A stretch of 64,000 nt of DNA from Nematostella vectensis (lineage: Eukaryota; Cnidaria; Anthozoa; Actiniaria; Edwardsiidae), in NCBI RefSeq assembly GCF_932526225.1, contig NC_064037.1, positions 5,723,703 to 5,787,702 of the forward strand. The letters are read 5' to 3'. Made by a program: the position numbers and the translations under genes. Numbering within the stretch: the first letter of the stretch is position 1; every line of letters starts with the position of its first letter. Positions 24,781-63,674 of this stretch are shown here, piece by piece. The notes under the pieces are model-generated. The model was not told the origin of the DNA and did not search any database. It saw only the letters and a list, made by a program, of their open reading frames with translations.

Positions 24781-27232
24781 CTAGGACAACGCTAGCATAC
24801 TGACCGACGTGTCAGAGGGGGCAATAGGCTTATTGTAATACTTATTAAATGTGCACTGTCTTGACCAATCAGTCAATTTCATGATATCAGCTACCGATGC
24901 ACCCTTGAATAAAGCCTTAGATGTAACAGCACTACGGTACCTATGGGCCTTAAAAATAGAAGTATCTATGTTAGCACATTTATGTACAGCCTTGAGCCAT
25001 CTCGCAATAGTGCTAGGGGTGACACCCTTATACGGTTTATAATACGAAATAAACAACTTATCACAGGACCTAATGGGCTTTGTCCTGTCAAGATAATGCT
25101 TTACATGCAAGCACGGACACAGACGGCTATTGTCTGGAAAACTACGAATCGTAATCCTGGACTAAACCTTCCCAGGACGTGATGTCTTAACACTTTCATT
25201 TATAACAAAAACTATTCCTGGACTAAACCTTCCCAGGACGTGATGTCTTAACACGCTCATTTATAACAAAAACTATTCCTGGGCTGCACCTTCCCAGGAC
25301 GTGATGTCTTAACACGCTCATTTATAACAAAAACTATTCCTGGGCTGCACCTTCCGAGGACGTGATGTCTTAACACGCTCATTTATAACAAAAACTATTC
25401 CTGGGCTGCACCTCCCCAGGACGTGATGTCTTAACACGCTCATTTATAACAAAAACTATTCCTGGGCTGCACCTCCCCAGGACGTGATGTCTTAACACGC
25501 TCATTTATAACAAAAACTATTCCTGGGCTGCACCTTCCCAGGACGTGATGTCTTAACACGCTCATTTATAACAAAAACTATTCCTGGACTAAACCTTCCC
25601 AGGACGTGATGTCTTAACACGCTCATTTATAACAAAAACTATTCCTCGGCTGCACCTTCCCAGGACGTGATGTCTTAACACGCTCATTTATAACAAAAAC
25701 TATTCCTGGGCTGCACCTTCCCAAGACGTGATGTCTTAACACGCTCATTTATAACAAAAACTATTCCTGGACTAAACCTTCCCAGGAAGTGATGTCTTAA
25801 CTCGCTCATTTATAACAAAAACTATTCCTGGGCTGCACCTCCCTAGGACGTGATGTCTTAACACGCTCATTTATAACAAAAACTATTCCTGGGCTGCACC
25901 TTCCCAGGACGTGATGTCTTAACACGCTCATTTATAACAAAAACTATTCCTCGGCTGCACCTTCCCAGGACGTGATGTCTTAACACGCTCATTTATAACA
26001 AAAACTATTCCTGGGCTGCACCTCCCCAGGACGTGATGTCTTAACACGCTCATTTATAACAAAAACTATTCCTGGAATAAACCTTCCCAGGACTTGATGT
26101 CTTAACACGCTCATTTATAACAAAAACTATTCCTCGGCTGCACCTTCCCAGGACGTGATGTCTTAACACGCTCATTTATAACAAAAACTATTCCTGGGCT
26201 GCACCTTCCCAGGACGTGATGTCTTAACTCGCTCATTTATAACAAAAACTATTCCTGGACTAAACCTCCCCAGGACGTGATGTCTTAACTCGCTCATTTA
26301 TAACAAAGACTATTCCTGGACTAAACCTCCCCAGGACGTGATGTCTTAACACGCTCATTTATAACAAAAACTATTCCTGGACTAAACCTTCCCAGGACGT
26401 GATGTCTTAACTCGCTCATTTATAACAAAAACTATTCCTGGACTAAACCTCCTCAGGACGTGATGTTTTAACACGCTCATTTATAACAAAAACTATTCCT
26501 AGACTAAACCTCCCCAGGACGTGATGTCTTAACTCGCTCATTTATAACAAAAACTATCTGACCATCTGAGGCAGACATATGATTTAAGTCCAGTAAATTA
26601 ATAGACTGACAACGGCACGCTGTAACTAACGCGATAAGGGAAACTGTCTCAAGAGTCAGTTCCTTGAGCGATAAAGACTCTGATAATTCTATAGTCTTTA
26701 AGTACATTGTGAGTTGACTGACGTCCCATGTAGAAGAGTATTTAGGCTTAGGAGGCTTGTTCACAAAAACACCTTTCATAAATCTAGTTACTAAAAGATG
26801 TGAACCAATATTGATCCCCGTAACAGCTTCAAGCGTAGTTGACACCGCTGAGCGATAAGTGTTTATGGTACTGTAAGCTTAGCCATCGTCGCACATAGAC
26901 GTCAAAAAATTGATCAGTGTACTCACAGATGCCTGAAAAGGATCATGTGACCGTTCACGACACCAGCTCTCCCATTTAGACCAGGTACCATCGTATTGTT
27001 TGCCTGTCCCCTTTGTCCATGACTCGCAGATAATCTTGGTTGCGCCAAAAGAAAATCCTCGGCTAAGGAGACATGCCCTGATAGAGTCCACGCGGCGAGC
27101 TGGAGTTGGTCCCGCAAGGGGTGGAGCTGATCCGTATGGGGAAGCTTCAGAAGGTTCGGCCACTTGGGGATTAAGATTGGTCTTTCGGTTGACATTCTCA
27201 ATACTACTGGGTACCATGCCTGGGAGGGCCAC
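24781..27232 (-). pseudogene. DIRS tyrosine recombinase, broken by stop and 61-bp array
   Basis: Minus-strand recombinase in three visible pieces. 27232-26879 is an N-terminal SAM-like core-binding part (SWTKGTGKQYDGTWSKWESW), ending at an in-frame TAA after MCDDG. 26878-26504, same frame, runs AYSTINTYRSAVSTT and includes the first catalytic Arg in TACRCQSINLLDL. 25110-24781 holds the HxxR box (KAHRYRSAVTSKAL) and the nucleophile region TFNKYYNK. Between the last two lies the 61-bp tandem array, whose unit is itself a copy of the coding segment FVINERVKTSRPG. Family assignment is firm; the gene is dead. Confidence 0.85.
25140..26560. repeat. 61-bp tandem array grown from recombinase coding sequence
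   Basis: About 23 copies of a 61-bp unit (plus-strand landmarks TTTATAACAAAAACTATTCC and GGACGTGATGTCTTAACACG). The landmark TTTATAAC recurs from 25199 to 26541, a distance of exactly 22 x 61 bp, so no copy carries an indel. Copies differ at a few diagnostic sites (CTGGGCTGCAC, CTGGACTAAAC and CTCGGCTGCAC; AACACGC or AACTCGC) that are shuffled along the array. On the minus strand the unit encodes the recombinase segment FVINERVKTSRPGKV; 61 is not a multiple of three, so each added copy shifts frame. Confidence 0.95.
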
Positions 27233-27501
27233 ACTGGCGTTACTAGTAACAACGTTTGCACGAGATGTGCCCGTAGGTGGGTCAGCACTCTTGGAATGAG
27301 ACTGAAAGGAGTAAATGCATGAGGTTTGAAATTACTCCAGTCTAATGAGAAAGCATCGCACGCAAACTCGCACGGATCAGGCAACCAGGAAATAAATCTT
27401 GGGACCTTAGTATTTAATCTAGATGCAAATAAATCGATATCCGGCATGAAAGTGGTCTGAGACAACCAGTCAAAGACGGATGGGTGCAAACTCCACTCCA
27501 A
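26923..27501 (-). pseudogene. DIRS RNase H / C-terminal RT region
   Basis: Minus-strand open frame beginning near MEWSLHPSVFDWL and carrying the DIRS-type segment DIDLFASRLNTKVPRFISW ... DAFSLDWSNFKPHAFTPFSL and a VLVTPVWPSQAWYPV-like end (here LLLVTPVWPSQAWYPVVL). It overlaps the start of the recombinase in another frame, usual in DIRS elements. It is separated from the reverse-transcriptase remnant by stops, so not part of an intact polyprotein. Confidence 0.75.
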
Positions 27502-27621
27502 ATTTATATTGAAATTTCGTGATTTGTAATCAGCTATTGTATTACTTTGTCCGGGTAAATGGACAGCTGATATCCAAATATATAGATTGTTGCATAGGAA
27601 CTAATTGAGATTTAGTTTCGT

Positions 27622-27826
27622 TCACGGTAAAGCCAAGATTAGAGAGAGGGTTTGGCAAACATCACGCGCATGTTGTGCACAATCCTCACTTGATTTACCA
27701 ATCACTAAAGTGTCATCAATATAATAGATTACTCTAATATGACGGAAACGTAACGAAGCATAAACTGGCTTAAGCACCTTAGTAAATACCCGAGGCGCTA
27801 ATTTAAGCATAAACTGGCTGGTATCG
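27622..27826 (-). pseudogene. DIRS reverse transcriptase remnant
   Basis: Contains APRVFTKVLKPVYASLR followed by the polymerase box YYIDDTLVIG, then GKSSEDCAQHARDVCQTL. Everything N-terminal to this is absent. At about 27827 the sequence changes to a 58-bp block also found at 31841-31898, marking a deletion or rearrangement junction inside the element. Confidence 0.75.
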
Positions 27827-27884
27827 GGGTGATACAGTGCGACGAACAACATTCGTTACGTGCTACAGAGAATATATATATCTT
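27827..27884. repeat. 58-bp filler block shared with 31841-31898
   Basis: Nearly identical to 31841-31898 (landmarks GGGTGATACAGTGCGAC and GTGCTACAGAGAATATATAT), same orientation. Here it directly abuts the truncated reverse transcriptase. Confidence 0.8.
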
Positions 27885-28189
27885 TAACAATGTTTCATCG
27901 CGGGACTTTTTGCGGGCTGAACCAGCCCCGCTCCGCGAGTTTGGATTGGCTTCTCGTTTGTTGTTACAAACTTGGCCAGATACCAGCGAGGTATCAACAG
28001 AGAGTCTTCATTCATTTCTTCATCAACACTCGAAGAGGACTTATTGGTCATAATTCTGAAGATTCGCTGTAAAAAAAATATAAAACAGAAACAAATAGGG
28101 TATAAGCAGAGAGGACTATAAATTGAACCTCACAAAGACAAGGTTTCAAGAAGACCCAAATCAAGCCCAACGTGGGCTTACCTTTGTGC

Positions 28190-28346
28190 GCAAGCACGAA
28201 AGAAGAAGAGGCATGGTCTTGCTGTACGCGGGGTTTTATACCATGTTAATTTGCATAACAATGGTTTCTATAAAACGTGGCAATCTGCGCATGCGCAAAG
28301 AAAAACGCATAATAAGGGCATAATGTGGAGTATGGTGAAAGAGAAT
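28190..28346. repeat. Right inverted terminal repeat of DIRS element
   Basis: Reverse complement of the left terminal region. The outer end (28305-28345, GCATAATAAGGGCATAATGT) also matches the right half of the internal complementary region. Confidence 0.8.
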
Positions 28347-29600
28347 AGCCCTCCTTGAGTAAGCGCATTACATAGCCACTCAAACCAGTGCCCCCCTCTA
28401 AAATGCTAGAGGGGCATAATATGTTAAAATAAGCATTTGCGATAAGAACTTTTTGATAAATTAGCCCCCCCCACTTATTCTCAAAAATACTCAAACCTGA
28501 GTTCTATACATAAAATATACCAAGCATAGAAACTAACCTCCCAAACAAATACCCCAACCTAAATTCTATAGCCCAAGCATACAAAATCTTGCTATAAGGA
28601 AGCTTTAACTCTCAGATTTGCTTATTAAATCAAATGAATTTTATTCCATTTAAAAAAAAAATGGGCCTGAAGTATCACCAAATATAAATATTTATTTTCC
28701 ATACAGTATGATATCTATGACTGCACGATCATACTCCTAGAATCTCCAAGGCCTAGTAATCAAACCTGGTACAAGAGGGGTAAAAAGAAGGGCATAATGT
28801 GCTAAAATAAGCATTTGCGATAAGGACTTTTTGTCAAATTAGCCTCTCCCCCAAAAACACCCAAACCTGAGTTCTATACATAAAATATACCAAGCATAGA
28901 AACTTACCTCCCAAACAAATACTCAAACCTATATACCCCAAACATATAAATTCTTATTATCACTATAGTTTTAAAACGGAGCTTCAACACTCAAACTTGC
29001 CTATCAAATCATATTAATATTATTCCCTTTTTTAAAAAAAGACTCTTTGCACATATAATGGGGACTGATGAGAAAAAAATGGGCCTGAAGTATCACCAAA
29101 TATGAATAGATATTTTCCATATGATATCTGCTCTAGTGAAGCTTGGAGCCTCTGGTACCCAGGGTATGACTACACTCCCATTTTCCTATTATCTCCAAGG
29201 CCTAAATCAAACCTGGTACAAGTTTACTACATCTTCACAACCTGTGTCAGCTCCCCCCATTAGACATACCCTTAGTCACCACCCCTTTGCCCTTACCATG
29301 CCTTTTCCTCATCCTAGTTTACACTCTATGCCTTTTTTCCACTTGTCTGCACACACAATGAAATACACCCTCAATGGCTCTAACTTGGTGTTAGAACCTG
29401 TGTATTAAGCACGATTTATGTCACAAAACTTCCTTTGTTTGATAAAAAGAATCATGATAAAACAGAGCTGAATACAATGAAGTCCTTTGGGGATGGTTCT
29501 GACACCGAGGTATACATACACCCCTCATTGAATAAGCACATTACATAGCCCCTCAAACAAGTGCCCCCTCTAGAATCCATTTAGAAAAGCCATAATGTGA
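28347..29600. repeat. Copies B and C of the dispersed repeat right of the DIRS element
   Basis: Two direct copies of roughly 400 bp (about 28363-28780 and 28790-29290) share blocks such as aagcatttgcgataag, gagttctatacataaaata and atgggcctgaagtatcacc. A partial third start recurs at about 29520-29630 (gcacattacatagcc). Related to copy A at 23937-24312. No coding capacity is recognisable. Confidence 0.7.
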
Positions 29601-32418
29601 GCATTTGTGGTAAGGACTTTTGTTTCAACGAGTAATAGCAAACTAATGCAGCAATGTATAATGACTGCCATCCCTGAGATTTACAGATCATAGTAAATCT
29701 ATTTATTCCAGGATCAAATATAAACATTTAAACAATACTTTTATGTAGTGTCTTTTAATTGCATACAATAAACAGTGACTCGCGGCCATATACGATTAAG
29801 CTTCATTTTTTTAATGAGACTCGCTGCCATTCTGTATAAGATTCATTTTAGTTTCAATATCCCAGGGAAATTTTGTTCATTTGTATGACTTGATGAATTG
29901 TACAACTAGATAATTGGTGATCAATGTTACACCCTGCTAGCAGTGGCTTACACTTCCGCGTTCATTACAGTACGATTCGGTGAAGACGTAAAAATAACCC
30001 TGCAATGAGGTCTGTCGCCGATGAGAAACAACACAAATAGGATATATCTGACTCACTGAGTCAGTGAAATCCCTGCTTAAACAGATAAGAAGAAATCACT
30101 GCTAGCAAAGAGTTAAAAAGCGGCTTTCAACATGATTTTCCCGATTCGACGGAACCGCCATTTTGTTTTCCTACTCTGAGTTGAGGCGTGTCCGCGTGAG
30201 ACTAGGCATAGTAATACTCATCTCTGATTGGTTAATCAGATTGTTTATCAAATTTAACCAAAAATGGTGATGTTCCGCACTGTTCTAGCTCTTTATTTCA
30301 TTCGCGGGTAAGAAAAACGCAGCCGAGAACAGCTAAAAATATTCTGCCGCTTGTTGTTTGTTTTTTACATGTCAGAATGACGTCGAAATGAGCAATGGCA
30401 ACGGCTAAGTAATATTATTTCCTGCTCATTCAATTTTATTTGCAGCCATTGGCTTTGTCTGCTTAGCTGCCGCTCTTGTGTCACGTATACCTTGCGTGAC
30501 ACTAAGAGGGGCAACTGCAGCAAACTACCACACCGCTTGCCCGATCGTTTTTCTTTGGAATATTGCTTTGCTTCATATATCCAAGGATTGCTTGTTCGAT
30601 TCTTTTTCTGGATACTTTTGCTCGCTAAATTGAGGGATCTTTGTTACCGATGTTAAATATCAAATGGCGGTCCCTAAACAACGCCTTGCGAAATGATGTT
30701 TATCACTCGATGTGTTGGAAAACGTCATGCGCAGGCGTGGAGTGTTGGACTGTGAGTTTTTTAGGGCATCTGGAGTATTTTAGGGCAGCAATTTTTGGTG
30801 TGCAGCTATTTTTTAGGGGTATTTTTCGAATTTCCCTACGGGCATCCCTATCACTTTTACTCTGAAGAACCCTCCCCGGGATGTCAAGACTGGGAAAACG
30901 AGCTCTTCCTTCGAAGATTTTATAATAGATACTGCAAGTGAGTGGATAAAAGCTTATTATCTCTGCAGGCTCGATGACTTAAATAATGACTTGATCTAGT
31001 AAAATAATGAAACGTTCTTATCTAGTTAATAGAAACTGGATGGCCGAAGGCAATACATGATCACTTCTGGATGTCACTTTTGCCTTTTTTGTTTTATAAA
31101 GAATAAACTTTTTATATGGTTGTATTTTTTACTGAAATTTTTACTCCATCTGCTGGACTAGTCGGCAAATGCTGCAATGTGCGATAGAAAAAAAGGAAAG
31201 AAATATAAAACTTATTTTTAGTTACAAGCCAAAATCAGTTGAGCTGGTCGTTATTATTATATTGGCCTCATAGAATATTCAAATGTTGTGTTCAGCAAGA
31301 TGATTCTTTTTCGCGATTACTGTAGTTATTCACAGACTTAAAGTTTGATATTTTTTGCACATTGTTATCTGGTTATTTGTCTTCGTAAGCGATGCATGCC
31401 TTATATTTTCCAGTGTGTCAAGATGTAACGTGGAATACACTCTTTTTTATTAGAACCTTTTTTTATAAGAACGTTCAGCCTGAAGAACATTCCGAGGCTA
31501 AGATAGCGGAAAAAAATTCTTAGTCCTGGTGCGTTCGAAAATGCAAAGTCCAATTGTGCTTATAGAAACAACCTTATTTATATTGCTATTAATCTTTAGT
31601 GTAATTCCCTTCCTAATAATTCATTGGGTATTATATTCTTTTTATACACCTCCAAAAATAAGAACGGCTCAGCCTCAGCTAAAAATTAGACGTTCTTTTA
31701 AAAAGAGAGTATTTTGCGTATTTTGCAACTTGGCAGCAAGCAGTAGCAAGGAGAAAAAAACATCACTGCGAAAGCGAGCACTTAAAAATGATTGAAGTAT
31801 GATTGGCATCTGGTCAACATTTTCACCAAAAAGAAATGGGGTGATACAGTGCGACAAACAACATTCCTTATGTGCTACAGAGAATATATATATCTTTAAA
31901 AGCAAGAAATTAAAAATAGCAAATTGAAAACTACTTACCTAGCTTGACATTAAAGGTAATTGAGTGAATGAAATAGATAATTTTTATGCTTTGATTTTTT
32001 GGGGTCTATTTTCTTGGATTTTACATTGATGATAAGTAAATGTGGTTGGCTTATTTTAGATAAAATAATAGATTCTCCTTACGTCAACATGCCAATGTTT
32101 CTAATAAATATCCGGCCTCGGTCCCAGGCTTCAGCTCGTGCTGGCGGACTTCTGTTCTTACAAACTGCACCAAAATCTGTTCAGGTTTCACTGGACAATT
32201 TTTCCTTCTAAATAACCCATCATAGGAATTTCAAGACAACCATTTAAGTTCAAGCTAGCAGATGACTTGAATGCCACTAGGTGCTTTTTGTGTAGTGCTT
32301 TCCTGTAGAAACGTTTAACTTTTCCCTCACCATCGTGATCGAAGCTGCATCCAAGTTCTGAGCAAACTAAACGAGATTGAACCAAAAGAGGGATCAGTTC
32401 TCTACTCCGTAGTTAGCA
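29600..32418. other. Intergenic region upstream of SGK3-type kinase
   Basis: About 2.8 kb without a recognisable gene. An 85-residue open frame at 31541-31795 with one hydrophobic stretch has no family match that I recognise and no splice context. CCGCCATTTTG at about 30163 resembles a YY1-type promoter site. The 58-bp block shared with the DIRS junction is at 31841-31898. The kinase promoter and 5' UTR presumably lie in the right part. Confidence 0.45.
31841..31898. repeat. 58-bp block shared with the DIRS deletion junction
   Basis: Nearly identical to 27827-27884, same orientation, about 4 kb away. Outside the block the two sites do not resemble each other. Confidence 0.8.
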
Positions 32419-45238
<12,820 letters not shown>

Positions 45239-45386
45239 TCCGCCACAAGCGCATGCCCCAAAGACTCCCGCCAAAAAAAAAAAAAAAAAAAAAAGAGAAA
45301 ACTCCGCGTCGCGTTGTATGATATGCGTGCCCGACGTTGAAATTATGTGAACGTGATCGCGGCCCTGTTGCCATTTCGAATATTGT

Positions 45387-45392
45387 AATAAA
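45387..45392 (+). terminator. Poly(A) signal of SGK3
   Basis: AATAAA about 150 bp after the SGK3 stop codon. Confidence 0.6.
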
Positions 45393-45665
45393 ATCCTTCT
45401 GATTAATACTGTCTCGACTGCTCACATCGTTTAGTGATTTTATTTGGGGTATCTCGAAACAGACAAATCATATAAATTCGGTGGTAATAGCTGTTGCCGA
45501 TTGCGTTGCGCGTTTATGCAAGTTTTTCTAGTTTTGATTTCGAAACATTTCTGGTAGTAATACAAATATTCAGCCTGGAATATAATAAGGACCACTTTTG
45601 TCTTTGTCTTGTTATAGGGCGTTTCGCGTCACCCTTCGAAATACAGAACATTCTCTTTTAGCGTT

Positions 45666-45671
45666 TTTATT
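45666..45671 (-). terminator. Poly(A) signal of VPS53
   Basis: TTTATT on plus, AATAAA on minus, about 260 bp after the VPS53 stop codon. Confidence 0.5.
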
Positions 45672-45927
45672 CACTAATAAATTAAATTGTACAGCCATGT
45701 GTATGTTATCTAGATTTACGTCTACTATATCTATTAATTCAAAGTGTCATGCGTATGCTCCATTCCCTATTATTTCACCTGACTTTTCGTCTCTTGAATT
45801 TTGTGTCATGGAATTGCATTTTAAACCATATGCAATGCAAAAGCCAATGGCAAAGCTATTTTCGAAGTGATTTAGACGATCCGTTCCAGCTTTTTTAAAT
45901 TGTTTGTGATCAACCTTTCAAGCATCC

Positions 45928-61156
<15,229 letters not shown>

Positions 61157-61934
61157 ATTGGATTCTTCGAGGACCGCTGACTTGTTGTAACGAACGTACT
61201 ACTTTTTCATGTCCCAGGCGGAGGGAGGGGGGAGGGGAGGGTGTAAGGAAAACAGACGTGGGTGATCGCTGGAACCTAAGGGATAGCACTTTGGTGTGAT
61301 CAAAAAAAATTCTTACCCCCAAGAGATAGCGGATTGTGGTGTTGTAGGTTTATACACAAACAGATAGTATCGTCCTATCTATCGTCCATCCCGTCTACTT
61401 TGAGAGTCCCCCCCTCCCCTACTGGGGATGCAACGTGTAAACCTCCTCCCAGTACCATAGAAAATTAACTTCTGACGTAGTCAAAACCCCAATTTCTGAC
61501 CACCCCCATGTTTCTTATAGCATTCAAGTATTAAGTAAAAAGCTCGAGGATGTTAACATAGGCGGTGCGAATAAGAATCAATCGATTGAAGTCTAAATCA
61601 ATATGGAATGAGGCCGTGGCCAAGAAAGTCATAGAACAGCTAAATCTCCCTGAAACCCTAGCTGAAGTTAGGGCTATATACCGGAGATCCGATGACTCAT
61701 ATGAAAACCTTTTTCATGACCTCAGCTAGCCTGCATAGCGCCTCAAGGGGAGGGGGGCTAGACCAACCAATTATTACATAAAATCCTCAAGAAAGTCGGT
61801 GCTATTAGATAGAGGATAACGAGAGGTAACGGATTAGAAGGCACAACACCCAAATCAATGGTTTGACAACGAATGCAGATCAGAAAAGGAAAATCTTCTT
61901 AATTTAGGCAAACTTAGATCGAGACACCCAAATA
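61157..61934. other. Region upstream of VPS53 with an orphan open frame
   Basis: Contains the VPS53 promoter side. A plus-strand open stretch at about 61568-61729 reads RLKSKSIWNEAVAKKVIEQL then NLPETLAEVRAIYRRSDDSY and ends FHDLS-stop, preceded by an acceptor-like ACATAG. I do not recognise it; it may be an exon or transposon ORF remnant. Confidence 0.3.
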
Positions 61935-62972
61935 AAGTAGACCAAGAGAGAGCATAAGTTAAGAGAGGGACACTTTGTATTACGAATCTGGCTATTTTTA
62001 GTAACCACCACCCCACCACTGCGCGTGAGGATTTGCTTGGGTTGCGTGTTGTTGTTTTGCCAACTCGATAGGAATGAAAAGAGATCATGAAAAATAACTC
62101 GGAAGAAGAAAACAAGCCTAACTTAAGTAAGCAAGATTGGCTAATATACTCACAGAAAGCTAAATCCCCGAATAACTTGACTGTTTTGTTTGTGTGAGCG
62201 GCGAAGTTAAGCCAAGAAGAAAGAAAATAGCGACGAGCGAAAAAATGGCTGTGATACGCGTTTGATTTAAATCCTCCAAATCACTCCAGCTTGTATAATA
62301 TACTTAATAGTTATAGAAATGTCTAGAAGCAGCATCAAAGAAGTACAGTAATAACTCGCCCTTTATCTTCTCACTATTAGAGAAGCTCAGATACTTCAGC
62401 TTGCTGGCTTTGATCATCACAAAAATTCATTCCCTCGCTACAAGGATTGTTTTATGAAATGTACTTTCTTGGATTCCTTCTCAATTCACCGGAATATTCA
62501 CAAAAATCAATATAATATCTAACTTACAGATTTTGTTTGACCATTAGGAAGATAATGAATGTTGAGAAACCACGAAGAAGCAGCAAGTACAGCGGAAGCG
62601 GGGTTTGAAGCCAAGGTTTTCCGCTCTTGATTTTGAATCAAGTCTCTGAAGTCTTTTTTATTTACACGTTTTTGAAATCTTGCAATTCTCGAAGTACTGC
62701 ATGTATCCTTGATGCTAGAATGAAATTGTCGATGTTATTAGTTCAAAAAGAGTGTTTATTTTTTTTCGGGTTCAAGTCACAAAACAGCGGCAAACAACAA
62801 GATGTAAATGCCAAAGAGCGGGGGTAGGGTGAGTAAAAATGCTCACGCGCAGTAAAACTGCTCACGCGCAGTGGTGGGGTGGTGGTTACTAAAAATAGCC
62901 AGATTCGGAATCGACATCGCGCGCGGGTTACCAAAGTGTCCCTTTCTTATCTTATGCTCTCTTGAGTAGACA
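61935..62972. mobile_element. Foldback-type element with about 90-bp inverted arms
   Basis: The arm at about 61945-62033 (AGAGCATAAGTTAAGAGAGG, GGCTATTTTTAGTAACCACC, CCCACCACTGCGCGTGAG) is inverted at about 62855-62965, with an extra 25 bp in the right arm near GACATCGCGCGCGGG. The arms are separated by about 820 bp with no recognisable transposase. Confidence 0.7.
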
Positions 62973-63577
62973 TAAAGAACAATTGAACCATAGTAAGAAG
63001 ATGTTTAGAAATTTTTAAGACGCAAAAAAAAAAACGCCAATTCTATGACAGTGAACTTTATAAACTAGCAAAACCCAGACGCCGCGCGATGCATGACGGT
63101 CATGATGCGGTTTTGGGGTCGGAATTCGCTTGACGTCTGGCAGAACTCAGGAAATATCTTGCAAGTTTTTCAAATACCTTGCAAGCAGTGTTTTTATGAC
63201 AGTTTTTTTACTTTTTTTGCGCACAAGTCCAAGGGCCTACCTACAAACAGTCGTTGTAAACCATTTAGTTTTATTTTCGGTGGTTCCCTGTTCAATTAGA
63301 CGATATTTTCGTTTCGTAAAACCCAAGACGGCGGACGACACTGGTGAGCTCGATACATAATTTCATGTAATGAACTTGGATGGTCTGAGTGTTCTGGCAC
63401 TCATTTGAACTCATACTGCTCTGGTTGGATTGTATTTATCACAAATATACACTTTCAGATATATAATTCGAGCACATACTGTCTTTATGTTCTTACAGGC
63501 AAGAAATGCAGTATGGATAGGTCCTTCTTCGTCTGTGAAAATTCGTAACATTTTTGCTCGCCAATTTCGTCCGCCAT
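62528..63577 (-). CDS. Possible 5' exons of an unidentified minus-strand gene
   Basis: Candidate exon 1 at 63577-63497 starts in a strong TISU context (CCAAGATGGCGGACG) and encodes MADEIGEQKCYEFSQTKKDL + SILHFLP, ending at donor CCT|GTAAGA in phase 0. A phase-compatible candidate exon 2 at 62623-62528 (RKTLASNPASAVLAASSWFL + NIHYLPNGQTKS) ends at TCT|GTAAGT. The product is not recognised, and exon 2 lies inside the foldback element, which weakens the model. The start exon is more credible than the second. Confidence 0.3.
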
Positions 63578-63583
63578 CTTGGA
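63567..63583 (-). promoter_or_regulatory. TISU/YY1-like element
   Basis: Minus-strand GTCCAAGATGGCGGACG matches SAASATGGCGG very closely (CAAGATGGCGG). It marks a likely start codon for a gene reading left. A related AAGACGGCGGACG on the plus strand at 63325 is a weaker match. Confidence 0.5.
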
Positions 63584-63674
63584 CCTGTAATCTGCCAGTC
63601 GTTAGTCCTCGCTTAAGGATTCCTGTGGATGTCCACGCAACAGCAGATAACGACTGGGTACGAGTCTGAACTAG

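Larger units (their letters stand above)
24313..28346 (-). mobile_element. DIRS-like tyrosine-recombinase retrotransposon, degenerate
   Basis: Read on the minus strand it gives, in DIRS order, a reverse transcriptase remnant with YIDD, an RNase H-type region, an overlapping tyrosine recombinase, and an internal complementary region. Ends are inverted: 24350-24500 on plus matches 28346-28190 on minus. The internal complementary region at 24593-24712 joins the complement of the left end to that of the right end, as expected for DIRS circular-junction replication. The gag region and N-terminal half of the reverse transcriptase are missing, and the recombinase has a stop and a large repeat insertion, so this copy cannot move by itself. 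No target duplication is seen, as expected for recombinase integration. Confidence 0.85.
45239..45927. other. Convergent 3' ends of SGK3 and VPS53
   Basis: 689 bp between the two stop codons. AATAAA for SGK3 is at 45387-45392; AATAAA for VPS53 on the minus strand is at 45671-45666. An A-run lies at 45272-45293. Confidence 0.6.

Noticed and set aside
25140..26560. Regular repeats resembling a CRISPR array
   Set aside because: Units are contiguous 61-bp copies with no unique spacers, in an animal genome, and derive from recombinase coding sequence.
31541..31795. 85-residue frame with a hydrophobic stretch
   Set aside because: AT-rich, no recognisable family, no splice context; probably chance. 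Transcript data could revive it.
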